This document shows, one piece after another, positions 11,133 through 21,800 of a stretch of DNA of 64,000 nt (its first letter is position 1; each line of letters opens with the position of its first letter). A model generated the notes under the pieces. The model ran no database searches, was not told where the DNA came from, and saw only the letters and a program-made list of their open reading frames with translations. Where the stretch lies: assembly GCA_022447185.1 (NCBI GenBank), contig JAKVAY010000047.1:1-64000 (forward strand), written 5' to 3'. The DNA comes from Fuerstiella sp. (GTDB taxonomy: Bacteria > Planctomycetota > Planctomycetia > Planctomycetales > Planctomycetaceae). Position numbers and translations under genes: made by a program.

Positions 11133-11233
11133 TTTCAGCCGCCCCGGTACCGCACGAATCCTGATCTGGATGCTGATTGAATCTGAGTTTTCCGTCAGAT
11201 CCATACCGAGTCACAACAGTTCGGAGACCAGCG

Positions 11234-12301
11234 ATGGCAGATAAACTTCTGTTTCCGACATCAATCATTGGTTCCATGCCACGTCCTGGTTATGTCAGGG
11301 ATCTGATCGCTACTGTTACTCCGGACTCTGTTGATGACTACCAGCGACTGATGGGGGCCGCAATTCGCTCGATTGTCGCACTTCAGGAGGCGGCTGGTCT
11401 TGATGTTGTGTCCGACGGTGAATGGTGGCGCAGGTCCTACATTGGTGTTATCGCCGAACTGGCTCACGGGTTTGAACTCAGTGTTAATCCGGCAGATGGT
11501 CGACCATGGACTGTGGTCGTTGATCGTCTTTCTCCGAAACAGCCTGGATTCATTGCGAAAGAGGTTTCATTTCTCAGGCAGTTGACTGACCGCCGGATTA
11601 AGGCCACTCTTCCCGCTCCCGCTTTGCTCGGTGAACGAATGTGGGACCCGATTGCTTCGTCAACCGCATACCCGACACGAGAAGAATTTGTGCGTGACTG
11701 TGTGCCGATTCTGCGACGTGAAATCGAGTTACTGCATAAGGAGGGGGTGTCAATCATTCAGGTGGATGATCCCCATCTTTGCCTTTTCGTCGATCCGGAT
11801 GTCCGTGCCGGGTACGCCGATCCGGATCACGCGGCAGACTTTGCTGTTGATATGGACAATCAGGTTGTGGCCGACTTTACGGACGTCCATCTGGCTGTCC
11901 ATTTGTGTCGTCGTGCCGGAGCGCGGGCACGTGGTGACGCACAACATCAGGGCGGGTTTGAGCCAATCATGTCGCAACTTCGTCGGCTCGATGTCGGGCA
12001 CATTACCATGGAATTTACGACACCTGGCTCCGGTGAAATGTCGGTTCTGCGCGAACTGTCGGAAGAGGTGGAGATTGGCTTGGGTTGTGTGAGTACTGTG
12101 CCGGGAGAGGTGGATTCCGTTGAGACCATTGTGAGTCGAGTCGAGCAGGCGTTGAAGTACGTTACGCCCGAACGGATCACATTGAATCCGGAATGCGGCT
12201 TTGCGCCCGGTTCGGCCGCCAGAGTTGATATTGACGAAGTCTACACAAAGTTGAAAAACCAGGTCGCTGCCGCCCGGCTTCTGCGTGAAAGATATGGATA
12301 G
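11234..12301 (+). CDS. Cobalamin-independent methionine synthase-like (MetE C-terminal/UROD fold) protein
   Basis: 355-residue protein of the MetE C-terminal domain superfamily, which also includes epoxyalkane:coenzyme M transferases. TSIIGSMPRP at the start, LDVVSDGEWWRRSY, QVDDPHL, VHLCRRAG (His and Cys zinc ligands) and LNPECGFAPG (second zinc Cys) are visible. It lacks the N-terminal half of real MetE, so it is a stand-alone methyl- or alkyl-transferase with unknown thiol acceptor. ATG at 11234 with GGAGA six bases upstream decides the start. Such short forms commonly sit beside catabolic genes; no clear partner is present apart from the nucleotidyltransferase upstream. Confidence 0.85.
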   Translation: MADKLLFPTSIIGSMPRPGYVRDLIATVTPDSVDDYQRLMGAAIRSIVALQEAAGLDVVSDGEWWRRSYIGVIAELAHGFELSVNPADGRPWTVVVDRLSPKQPGFIAKEVSFLRQLTDRRIKATLPAPALLGERMWDPIASSTAYPTREEFVRDCVPILRREIELLHKEGVSIIQVDDPHLCLFVDPDVRAGYADPDHAADFAVDMDNQVVADFTDVHLAVHLCRRAGARARGDAQHQGGFEPIMSQLRRLDVGHITMEFTTPGSGEMSVLRELSEEVEIGLGCVSTVPGEVDSVETIVSRVEQALKYVTPERITLNPECGFAPGSAARVDIDEVYTKLKNQVAAARLLRERYG

Positions 12302-12477
12302 AGCGCGCAGCAAATCGTCGACGTGGGCTTCGGTATTCCAGAGCGTGGTTGTGGACTTCTGAATGGTTCGTTGTGGCAGTGACCCAGCCGATTACGATGA
12401 GGGACAAATTTCAGCGAACGAGATCGAATATTCGAGCTGGTCAGTGTTGACTACTATTGTGAATGCCGACACGGACT

Positions 12478-13341
12478 TTAGCCCAAGGCCAGTGCCAGGA
12501 TGCCGCACACCATTGCGGATGCGGCAGCAATTCGACGAATTGTGTGTTGCTCGCCAAGAAATCGCGTCCCCAGCAGAGTTCCGATCAAGATACTGATTTC
12601 ACGGGCGGGAGCAACGGCACTCAGCGGCGTGAACGACATGGCTGTCAGAACCAGGATGTAAGCTGTCGGAGCAAGGAGTGCAACGCTAATGACTTCCCAC
12701 CGTCGATTGTGCCAGACGTTGCGGACGGTTTGTCGGTGTGCGAGGGCGTGTGGTGACAGCATCAGGCAAATTGCCAGACCCGTAAACAACTCCAGCAGCA
12801 CCGGAGGTACGTGAATCTCGCTCACGGCATATTTGTCCCATACGCTGTAGGATCCAATACAAATTCCGCACAGTCCTCCCCACTTGATGGCCGCACGTGT
12901 CTGCTCGTTTGGATGACTCCGGTTCGGACGCCATGTCAACAGCAGAACACCGGCAACCACGAGCATCAGGCCACCAACTGTTACAACAGATGGACGCTCG
13001 CCCAGGATGATGACTGCCATCAATGTCGAAAGCATTGGTCCCGTCCCGCGAGCAAGCGGGTACACGAGCGACAGATCTCCGACCAGATAGGCTCGCTGCA
13101 GAACCACAAAATACAACAGGTGCAGGAGAGCCGTGCCGCACATAAACAGGAATCCGAGTAAACCAATGTCCGGTCTTTGAGTCAGATACAGTACCAGACC
13201 GACAGGACAGAGAATCACTGAAGAAACAGCCGTGAACAGCCAGACAAAAACAGCTCCGCCACCGGCGCGTTTGGCGAGCAGGTTCCAGGTGGCATGCATA
13301 AATGCAGATGTCAGGATCAGTACGACAGCAGTGACGGTCAA
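12478..13341 (-). CDS. EamA/DMT-family permease
   Basis: 287-residue membrane protein with about ten hydrophobic segments in two repeats. SAFMHATWNLLAKRAGGG at the N-terminus and YPLARGTGPMLSTLMAVIILGER in the first repeat are typical of EamA drug/metabolite transporters. The first codon appears to be TTG at 13341; an ATG at 13299 would cut into the first membrane segment. It is the last gene of a minus-strand set after the SDR gene (122-nt gap) and probably moves the metabolite handled by that set. Confidence 0.85.
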   Translation of the reverse strand: MTVTAVVLILTSAFMHATWNLLAKRAGGGAVFVWLFTAVSSVILCPVGLVLYLTQRPDIGLLGFLFMCGTALLHLLYFVVLQRAYLVGDLSLVYPLARGTGPMLSTLMAVIILGERPSVVTVGGLMLVVAGVLLLTWRPNRSHPNEQTRAAIKWGGLCGICIGSYSVWDKYAVSEIHVPPVLLELFTGLAICLMLSPHALAHRQTVRNVWHNRRWEVISVALLAPTAYILVLTAMSFTPLSAVAPAREISILIGTLLGTRFLGEQHTIRRIAAASAMVCGILALALG

Positions 13342-13463
13342 CAGTCGACTTTCTCTTGAACGCCTGCAAACGCAGTGAAAATTGGGGGAGTCAGGAAGTC
13401 ATTGCTGATGTTGCTGCCGCACGCTGTTTTGGGTGATGTTAACACCACAGATAAATTGGCGAA

Positions 13464-14300
13464 TCAACCCGCAAACGTCTGACTTGCTCCGTCAACGCGG
13501 ATAATCTGTCCACTGACAAAACGGGCAGCGTCTGTTGCCAGAAATCCGACAACAGAAGCGACTTCGTCCGGACGTCCGTATCTGTCAAGAGTGCCTTCTG
13601 TGACAAGACGATCGTCATCGATTTCATGGATGAGCAAAAATCGTTCCGTGACAGTCCCGCCAGGCGCGACGCAATTCACAGGAATATTATGGGGACGGAG
13701 CTGTTCAGCCAGACTGCGAGTCCACGCGTGCACGCCAGCTTTGGCCACGCTGTAAATGGAGCCTGCGGGCCTTCCGACGCAGCCCGCAATGCTGCCGATT
13801 GTAATGATGCGTCCCTGTTTTTTGGCGATCATTTCGGGGGCAACTTCCCGGCAGCAAAGCATCGTGCCCAGCAGATTTCGGTCCATAACGCTTTTGAGAT
13901 CATCAACAGAGATTGTCAGGCAGTCATCATTTGCGGGTCTGCCCCCGATTCCTTCACTCGTTCCCCCGGCACCAATATCACCTCCGGCGCAACAAACGAG
14001 AATATCAATGTTTTGCCACTTGTGACGGATCTCCCCGGCAACTCGCTGCATCTCAGCTTCACTGGTTACGTCGCCCCATGTTGGCATGACGTTTGCGCCG
14101 GTTGCTGCAGCAATTTCCGACGCAAGTTCTTCCATTGTGCCACCTTCGTCGAACGTACGTGGACTGTCAGGACGGCTGCCGTGAATCGCCACGTTTGCCC
14201 CTAGTCTTGCCAGTTCCTCCGCCATGACCCGGCCCAGGCCACGTGAAGATCCTGTCACCCACGCCACGCGGGATGTCAGTGGTTTGTTACTGTCCGGCAT
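13464..14300 (-). CDS. Short-chain dehydrogenase/reductase (SDR)
   Basis: 278-residue classical SDR. TGSSRGLG (cofactor glycine motif) lies at residues 14-21, CCAGG in place of NNAG in the middle, the catalytic serine in TIGSIAG, and the YSVAK pair (YxxxK) follows with family spacing. It should oxidise or reduce an alcohol/ketone with NAD(P). ATG at 14300 is the natural start. It sits 57 nt below the second Gfo/Idh-like gene and above the EamA transporter, so it likely works on the same substrate. Confidence 0.93.
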   Translation of the reverse strand: MPDSNKPLTSRVAWVTGSSRGLGRVMAEELARLGANVAIHGSRPDSPRTFDEGGTMEELASEIAAATGANVMPTWGDVTSEAEMQRVAGEIRHKWQNIDILVCCAGGDIGAGGTSEGIGGRPANDDCLTISVDDLKSVMDRNLLGTMLCCREVAPEMIAKKQGRIITIGSIAGCVGRPAGSIYSVAKAGVHAWTRSLAEQLRPHNIPVNCVAPGGTVTERFLLIHEIDDDRLVTEGTLDRYGRPDEVASVVGFLATDAARFVSGQIIRVDGASQTFAG

Positions 14301-14357
14301 TGATTTCACTTTCTGTTTCGGAGTTATCAGCAAAGACTTCGTACTGTATCATTCGCG

Positions 14358-15563
14358 TCAGGATTGCTTCTTGGGAGCACCCCAAAACTGAGATTTATGC
14401 GGCGCCCGATACGTCACGTTCAATTCGGGTGTCAGCAGTCGTTGATGGTCCTGAATCCGTGAATCGAGGCAGCGGTCAAGGATGCCGCTCACCAGCAAAG
14501 TTCGCTCGACAGGATAAGGAGGGCGGCCGGTCAGAATCATCTCTTCGACTCTATTCATCAGGCACGCCGAATAGGTTACGTTTGGTTTTGTCGGGAGCTG
14601 GAACTGCAGTGACTGTACTTCCGGAATGTCACGAAGTCTGGCCGCGAACGTGAAGTCTCTGACCGCCCCGCTGAGCATCAGCAGTGTCGCCCGAAAACCG
14701 TCATTGTATTCAATGAAATAAGCGGAGGGGGTTTCGACAAGCGTTTCGAGTTCACCACTGTGTGTCAGGTCCTGTGGCCTGCCATCACTCAGTCCAATAC
14801 CGCTTCGCGAATCGGAACGAGCCAGGGCGCCTTCCAGCAGGCGTCTCGACCAGCGGCCATCCTTGCCGGCTTGCCAAACCTCGTCACCTTCAATCATCTG
14901 GACGGCTTTCACACCGGTTTCACCACCACGGCGACGCTCAACCATACATTGCATCGCTTCCAGTGCATGAAAATCCATGGCGTCTGAGCCTCCGTTGCCA
15001 ACCATGAGCGCATCTTCAATCTCACAATCCAGCGGGAATTCGATCGGAGGAATTCGAAACGTGACAGGAAGCGATGACCCGGCAAGAAAAGGAAACCTGA
15101 GTTCCTTTGAAGTTTCAACCATCTTTTGAGCCTTCGCATAACTCCACGAAAGATGCTTGTCATTGAAAACCGGAACTGCCCGGCCGTCTTTCCTGAAAAC
15201 GTCGACGATCTGTTCGAAGAATTCGTAACGAGGATAAAGCTTTTGTCCCTTTTCGTTGTCGGCATAGTTCCCTTGTTCACCGATCAGCAGCACGGCATCA
15301 ACGGCCAGGTGATCCGTTCCGCATCGCAGTGCTTCTGCGATGTCGGGGTAAACGACGAATCCGTATTGAGCTGCTTTCTCCGCACTCAAATCAGTCTGGG
15401 GACGCTGGTCAACGTACGCGCTCACCACGTCCATTTCCGGCCGATGCCATCTGCCATTGAGCGGATAACCATTCAGGAACCGTTCACTCATGTGATTCGC
15501 ATGACTTCGCCAGCTCCAAAACGTGGTAATGACGGCCAGTTTTCTTCTCGGCTGGTCTTTCAT
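14358..15563 (-). CDS. Gfo/Idh/MocA-like protein, paralogue 2 (no export signal)
   Basis: 401-residue cytoplasmic protein, paralogous to the gene upstream along its full length (shared blocks such as YPRYEFFEQIVDVFRK, DKHLSW, AGSSLPV, ERRRGGE, TGRPPYPVERTLL). I do not recognise a characterised family. The order beta-strand DAVLLIGE, then VPVFNDKHLSW, then helix and LRFPFLAGSSLPV resembles the N-terminal half of Gfo/Idh oxidoreductases (a 'VxxEKP' step followed by 'VGxS'), but the usual GxGxxG is replaced by VITTFWSWRSHANH. The ATG overlaps the stop of the upstream gene as TAATG, with GGAG seven bases before, so translation is coupled. Confidence 0.8.
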   Translation of the reverse strand: MKDQPRRKLAVITTFWSWRSHANHMSERFLNGYPLNGRWHRPEMDVVSAYVDQRPQTDLSAEKAAQYGFVVYPDIAEALRCGTDHLAVDAVLLIGEQGNYADNEKGQKLYPRYEFFEQIVDVFRKDGRAVPVFNDKHLSWSYAKAQKMVETSKELRFPFLAGSSLPVTFRIPPIEFPLDCEIEDALMVGNGGSDAMDFHALEAMQCMVERRRGGETGVKAVQMIEGDEVWQAGKDGRWSRRLLEGALARSDSRSGIGLSDGRPQDLTHSGELETLVETPSAYFIEYNDGFRATLLMLSGAVRDFTFAARLRDIPEVQSLQFQLPTKPNVTYSACLMNRVEEMILTGRPPYPVERTLLVSGILDRCLDSRIQDHQRLLTPELNVTYRAPHKSQFWGAPKKQS

Positions 15564-16897
15564 TATGTTCTCCGAAATGTTGATTCCTTGCCTGGCCGGT
15601 AGTTGATTGCCAGATGCGGCGTTTCCAGACGTTTTTGCCCCAGCCACAACGATTCAATTCCGGCCGCAGTCAGACCGGTTGTTAGCAGCGTTCGTTCCAC
15701 CGGATACGGTGGTTGGCCGGTGAGGATCATGTTTTCCATATGGTGACTGAGCGGATTGAAAAAATTGGGCTGCATATCGTGGCCCGAACCCAGGTAAAAC
15801 AAAAGTGAAAAAGGTTCGCTTTGATTCTTCAGTCTGGCCGCAACCGTGATGTCTGAAACAAGTCCTTCCATCAGTAACATGGTCGCTCGCAAACCGTCCG
15901 CGTACTCGAATCGATAGGCAATCGGATCTGAGGCCGTCAGTCGCGGCAGGTCTTCTCTTCGAGGATAGGTGTGGCGTGAATTTTCGTGCACTGGCTGGAG
16001 CGACTGACTGCGGCACAGGCAGGCCTCGAAAAGCGTCGGATCCCAGCCACCATCTTCCCAGGATCCTGAATCCAGTGCTTCCCAGACACTGTCTCCCCGC
16101 AATGCATGAATCCAGACAACTCCTGATTCCCCTCCTCGGCGCCGTTCCGCCAAACACTGCATCCCTTCGAGCGAATGAATATCGTATCCATCGATGCCAC
16201 CGACTCCGACGCTGACAATCTCTTCGATTTCGGCTTCCCATGGCATGTCGATGGAGGGAATCCGCCTGCACACCGGCAACGATGAACCCGCGAACATGGG
16301 AAAGCCCAGTTCATGGCTTGTCCTGACCATGTTTTGAGCCCACTCCCAGTTCCAGGACAGATGTTTGTCGCAGAAAACCGGAACGCTGCGGCCACTCTTT
16401 CGGAAAACGTCGACGGTCTGATCAAAAAATTCATAGCGAGGCCACAGGGTCTGTCCTTTCTCATTCATCGGGTATTTTCCGTGTTCTGCAATCAGCAGGA
16501 CGCCGTCCACAGCCAGTTGGTTTCCTCCCAGTGTGAGCGCTTCGCCGACATTGGGATAGAGATTCAAATCAGGGTAGCGGGTAACACGTTCGCGACTGAG
16601 GTCACTCTCAGGAAACTGATCGACATACAGCGATACGACGTCCACATCCGGATAATGCCAGCGACTTTCCCAGCCGTATCCTCCAAGAAACCGATCGACA
16701 ATATTCTGGCCGTGTGAGTACTTGCGATATTCGGTGACAAGGGCGGCGATCTGCGGTCGTTTTCCGGACGAATGACTGGCTTTCGTTGCAGCGCCACTGG
16801 TCAGTCCCCAGACGACCGATGCCGGGACGGTGGCCAATACGTCGCGTCGCGAAACGTTTGTGTTGGGGCTAACCGGGCGATTTGTGTTGTCTGCCAT
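15563..16897 (-). CDS. Tat-exported Gfo/Idh/MocA-like protein, paralogue 1
   Basis: 444-residue protein. After a polar N-terminus, SRRDVLATVPASVVWGL forms a twin-arginine signal, so this paralogue should be exported folded, unlike its neighbour. The rest mirrors the downstream gene: LAVDGVLLIAEHGKYP, YPRYEFF-type WPRYEFFDQTVDVFRKSG, DKHLSW, MFAGSSLPV, ERRRGGESG, TGQPPYPVERTLL. The fold looks Gfo/Idh-like without a canonical dinucleotide glycine motif (inference). ATG at 16897 follows a GAGAGTGAG stretch; a TTG at 16912 is possible. It ends TAATG into the second copy and follows the lactonase gene by 73 nt. Confidence 0.8.
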   Translation of the reverse strand: MADNTNRPVSPNTNVSRRDVLATVPASVVWGLTSGAATKASHSSGKRPQIAALVTEYRKYSHGQNIVDRFLGGYGWESRWHYPDVDVVSLYVDQFPESDLSRERVTRYPDLNLYPNVGEALTLGGNQLAVDGVLLIAEHGKYPMNEKGQTLWPRYEFFDQTVDVFRKSGRSVPVFCDKHLSWNWEWAQNMVRTSHELGFPMFAGSSLPVCRRIPSIDMPWEAEIEEIVSVGVGGIDGYDIHSLEGMQCLAERRRGGESGVVWIHALRGDSVWEALDSGSWEDGGWDPTLFEACLCRSQSLQPVHENSRHTYPRREDLPRLTASDPIAYRFEYADGLRATMLLMEGLVSDITVAARLKNQSEPFSLLFYLGSGHDMQPNFFNPLSHHMENMILTGQPPYPVERTLLTTGLTAAGIESLWLGQKRLETPHLAINYRPGKESTFRRT

Positions 16898-16970
16898 GTT
16901 TCTCACTCTCAATTTTGTGAGTCAGTGGGAATTCGACTGAGTGTCTGAAACGGGTGATTTCACACAGTCT

Positions 16971-18080
16971 TCAGGGATTTTTGACGGGTTTGTGTTCAAC
17001 AGGAGTATCGACCGCCAAAACACTCCACGAGACCGGACCGGATTCGAATGTACCGACACCACCGAGCGTTCCATCGCTCTCTATGCGGTACGCCGCAATT
17101 TTTCCGCTGCTTTCGCCGGCAGCGTAAAGGAAGCGTCCACGGGATTCGATTGTGAATGAACGCGGCGTCTTTTCTGTGGGGGTCTGGCCGAGAGAAGTGA
17201 TTCGACCGGAATTTTGGTCGATGGCAAATCCCGCGATGCTGTCATGGCCTCGATTACTAACATACACGAATCGTCCGTCCGGAGTCATTTCGCAGCGTGC
17301 GGTGGCGTTTTGTGAACCGTCTACACCTTCAGGAAGAGTGCTCATCGACTGTATTTTTTTCAATGTTGCCTGAGTTCGGTCCACTTTAAATACTCCGACA
17401 CTGTCGCCGGCTTCGTTGCTCACATAGGCCCACCGGTCTGACGGATGAAGCATGATATGACGAGGATGGTCTTCATTGGCCGTGCTGACAAATGGCGGGC
17501 TGCTGGCGGTCAGGTAACCCGTCTGAGGATTGAATTGAAACTGGAAAATCCGGTTGGCCCCGGTGTGCGACACGAACACCATCTGATTCGATTTGTCCAG
17601 TGCAATCCCATGCGCTTTTTCCGCGGTTGCAATGGTCTGCATCGCCGTGTTGCTGATTGACCCATGCCGGCCCAGCGTATGGACGGTGATTTTATTTGAT
17701 TGATAGTAAGCAGTGATCAGGAAGCGGCCGTTACGATCAGGCAGCAAATAGGCCGGGTCCTCACCACCGTCAACCACGCTGATGGGATCCAGTTGCCCGT
17801 TTGCCGGATCGATGCGGAAACTCGCCAGTTGCCCGGTCGATCGAAACGAAGCGAACAGTGTTTTGCGATCCGGCGATACACACAGGATCGCTGGTTCCGC
17901 AGGACAGGTTATTTCACTTCGACGGGTCAGCGTCCCGAATTCCGTATCTCGTTCGAACGTCACGATCCGGCGTTCCTGCAGGAGGGACACAAACAGCCAG
18001 GAACCGGATTCCGGTTCGGCGCCGTACAGTGTGCAGGTCAGCCACAAGACTGAGGTGATCATCTTTAAAGACAAAGACAT
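16971..18080 (-). CDS. Lactonase-family seven-bladed propeller, secreted
   Basis: 369-residue protein of the YbhE/Pgl-type lactonase family (PF10282). A signal peptide (SVLWLTCTLYGA) opens it, then repeated blades such as CVSPDRKTLFASFRSTG, HGIALDKSNQMVFVSHTGANR, HIMLHPSDRWAYVSNEAGDS, CEMTPDGRFVYVSNRGHDS and FTIESRGRFLYAAGESSG. The family includes 6-phosphogluconolactonase; exported planctomycete members probably hydrolyse sugar lactones or serve as propeller scaffolds. It is first in a minus-strand row with two Gfo/Idh-like genes, an SDR and a transporter, which fits sugar oxidation followed by lactone opening. Confidence 0.9.
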   Translation of the reverse strand: MSLSLKMITSVLWLTCTLYGAEPESGSWLFVSLLQERRIVTFERDTEFGTLTRRSEITCPAEPAILCVSPDRKTLFASFRSTGQLASFRIDPANGQLDPISVVDGGEDPAYLLPDRNGRFLITAYYQSNKITVHTLGRHGSISNTAMQTIATAEKAHGIALDKSNQMVFVSHTGANRIFQFQFNPQTGYLTASSPPFVSTANEDHPRHIMLHPSDRWAYVSNEAGDSVGVFKVDRTQATLKKIQSMSTLPEGVDGSQNATARCEMTPDGRFVYVSNRGHDSIAGFAIDQNSGRITSLGQTPTEKTPRSFTIESRGRFLYAAGESSGKIAAYRIESDGTLGGVGTFESGPVSWSVLAVDTPVEHKPVKNP

Positions 18081-18817
18081 TGTTCGACGTTCCGGTTTCC
18101 GGTCGAGACAGCCAGTTCGAAATCACCACGACCGGGCAGGCAGCGCATTAATTCGGGAGTTCAGAGAATCACGACAAACATTTTGAAGTTGTGAGAAATC
18201 ATGTGGCCATATTGAATCGCGAGGGTTTTGGCTTCCATGTCGTCTTAAATGGTGTCGTACCGTCCACCATTATCGACAAACGAAACGGCCATTACCAAAG
18301 TGGTCAACGACACGTCCGAGACGTGCTAGAACACGTTTGTGACTTGAAACGCGTCCCTTCACTCTGTGAATGATCTTCTGCAACATCATGCTAATTCGTT
18401 GAGTCAGGTGAATTCAAGGGACAGAAGATACGTGAATGTGTCAAGCAGAGACGGGTAGATGTTTCACAGTGTGAACTGTTTGTGGATTAGTCCAAACGCC
18501 ACAAATTGCGGACAGGTCGGCATGCCTGCTGATCGCGCAGCACCGAGAGTCATGCTGGTTGACATTTGGTTCGGAACGCCCGTGATCGTTGTTCACCGGG
18601 AATCGGGCTGATCAATCCGCATCTCAACGGCACGTGGTTCGTGAGGGCAGACCTTTGATTATTCCGGTGACGGAACTTAGCTGTGGTACCGCCATTGCCC
18701 TTCAACTCTTGATAATTTTAATCAATCCATCAAAGATGGATCAGACTTCAGGCATGTGCCAATGCGAAGTCGAGGTCGTCATGTTTCAACTTCGGTGTCC
18801 CTTCGGGCGAATTCTGC
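18081..18817. other. 737-nt intergenic region upstream of the retron locus
   Basis: No convincing gene. It separates the minus-strand lactonase operon from the plus-strand WGR/HEAT gene and must carry both promoters. A TTGACA at about 18561 is a possible -35 for the plus strand but lacks a good -10. Short frames here have no recognisable domain. Confidence 0.45.
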
Positions 18818-21800
18818 GTGAAGCTGATCCAAGAAGTGAGTCTGGAATATCGCGGCGTTACGTCGGACAAGGTCTATGAGGTGGACTTGTGCGAGGTCGG
18901 CCCCGAACAGTTTGTCGTGAATTTTCGGTGTGGCCACCGTGGCTCAACTCTGCGTGAGGGAACCAAAACACCGACATCTGTCAGCAAGGCCGATGCCTTA
19001 CGGGTGTTCAATGAACTGGTAATCTCCAGAGAAAAAAAAGGATATGGACGCCGGGGTTCATCAGTTGATGAGGTGCGTGCGCGGGACGATGCTGTTCTTC
19101 GCTGTCTTGCGTCCGGTCACACCGCGACCGGACGGTGGTCACGATCCCGAGCAGTCTGGCGCTGCGGCGAGCTTCAGCTCTGTCAGGCCGAGTCACGGCT
19201 GAATGATCTCATTGGTTCCGGCGATGCGATGCTCGACTACTGCATCGCATGGGCACTCGGCCAGTGCGGTTCGGCTGAAAGCGTTGATTCCCTGCGACGA
19301 ATGGAATCAACGCACGATGCGCCAGCTGTTCGTCGAATTGCAGCAGTCTCACTGCTTGAGGTGCTGGATGGGGCCGATCTTCAGGACGCGATCACTGAGT
19401 GTATAGACCAGTTGCCGGAACCACTGCGCCACCTTGCCAGAAACGGACCGGCGGATGATTTTTCCGAGGAACTGAATCGTGTGGTTGTCGAGGCGGGACG
19501 TGAGGCAAGCTATGTGCTTGATATTGTTTATCTGATCGACAATGCACATGTTCGACCGGCACTCCTGGAATTACTGCGTACGGCTCGATGTGATCCGGGG
19601 GTGTTTGATCGTGTTCGTCATATTTTCAAAGCGGCAGAACTGCGACGGGATGCAGAAGTCTTCGGAATCGTTGCTCGTCAATTTGAACCGATTTCTTCAA
19701 AATTTGCGACGCTGGGACGCTGTCATGATCCTGTGAGTGAATTGTTGACAACAGAAGAAAACTCCCGTCAGTCGTATGGTCGGCAAACTCGAAAATATCT
19801 GAGGAAGCGAGTATGGCGTACACTGCAGCGAATCGCGGATTCGAAACAGTCCTGCGATTACACATATCTTGCAGCCGGTGTTCTCCAGGCATTTAGTGAT
19901 GATGATGCCCTGCCGGTAAGGCAGGAACGTCGATGCCGCGGGGGACTTCACACTCGATCTCATCAGTTCGATTCTGTTCATTTTGACCAGTACGCGAAGT
20001 ATTTTGTGTTCAATAGAATCCTGTATGGCAACAGCCGCCGCTTTGCGTCCGATCCAACGGGACTCAGATTTCGCTGTGTTCCTCCGTTTGAGCCTGGAAA
20101 CGATGTTCCACACGAACGTGAAGAAGCATATCCGGAATTGTGGGACCAGCACCCTGAGTCTGTGCTGGAGTTGCTCTTTCGAAGCCGCTGCGAGCCTGTA
20201 CACCAGTTCGGAGTCAAAGTGCTTCGTGATGCGAACGATTTCAGCAGGAATCTTGACGCTGAAGATCTGTTTGCGCTGTTGAAGTCACCGTATGACGTCA
20301 CAAATTGTTTCAGCTTTGAATTGGCGGTGTCCCGTTACGATCCTGACGCCCCTGATTTTCGACTGGTCTGCGCGCTGGCCAACTGTGCCTGCCAAGAAGC
20401 TCGCGACCAGGCGTTTGAATGGATTGATGCTGACGTGGCTGATTTCTTCCAGTCCACTGGTCTCGTGGTGGCTCTGGTGTCTGGTCCACATGCAGACACA
20501 CGGAGGTTTGTCCGCGACCGGTTTCGAAATGTTGCGTTGCCGGAAAGGACAATGCAGATCATTGCTGGTCGTTTAATGGTACAGCTGCATGAATTCGATC
20601 TGAAGGATTATCCGGTTGTGGCAGATATGGTTGAGACACTGTTGTTGGTGTGCGGACCTCATTTGCGACAGGTTGGTGATGAAGTTATTCGGGAATTACT
20701 TGATCACGTTTCTCCGGAAGTTCAGCGATTTGCGGGTGACCTGGTCCTTTGCCATGAGACATTTTCCAGTCACCCTCCTGATGACGTGATCAGGAGACTG
20801 ATTGAATCAGACCATGAAACTGTCCGCGAAATTGGTGTGCGAATCATTGGACAGTTACCTGATCACATTTTGTTAGACAGTGTGAAATTTCTGACTGGTC
20901 TCACCAGACATGAGGCGGCAGATATCCGAATTGCAATACGTCCAACAGTTCGTCGATTGAGTGAATCAAGTCCGGAATTCGGGGAACGCTTTGCGCGGCG
21001 GTTAATCGATGCTCTGCTGACTCCCGGTGCCGCCAGCGGTGTGCCAACACACACCGCTGGAATTTTGCGAGAAGATCTGCGCGACTATCTGGCTCACATT
21101 GAATCCGATGTCGTCTTGACGTTGCTTCAGTCACGTTCGATTCCGGCGCAGGAAATCGGAAGTTTGCTGCTGGCAACGAATGTCAGTTCTGTGGATCTCA
21201 GTGTCAACGAAATTGTTAGACTCGCCAGTCACGAAATTCGGGCGGTGCGTGAATCGGCGTGGAAGATGTTTGAGGACAATATTCCAGGAATGCTGGCGGA
21301 ATCGGAAGACGCGGTAAAGATTGTCGACTCCCGCCAGGAAGACACGCGTCTGTTCGCATTCACGTTTTTGTGTGAAAACTTTTCAAAGGCCGGGATAATA
21401 TCACCGGACGTCCTGATCCACATTTGTAACAGCGTTCACTCAGATGTGCAGCAACTCGGCAGATCGATGGTCACGCGGATGTTCGAGCGGGGACATGGCG
21501 AGGAATATCTTGTCAAACTCAGTGAACATCCTTCCGGGGATATGCAACTGTTCGCGTTCGGCCTCCTGGAAGAATATTTCTCTGACAGCTCTGATTGGCT
21601 GCTGCAACTGCTGCCGTTCTTTATCGCGGTTCTGTCTCGCGGCAACTGTGGGCGTGTTGCCAGGGTTCGAGCACTGACACTTCTGCGTCAGGAAGCCATG
21701 AAAGACGAATTGTCAGCCCGCGCTGTTACGGAGATCCTCTCGCATATGCCGGCTACAGCCGTTATTGCGGATCATGCAGGTGCCGTCGAACTATTGCTTG

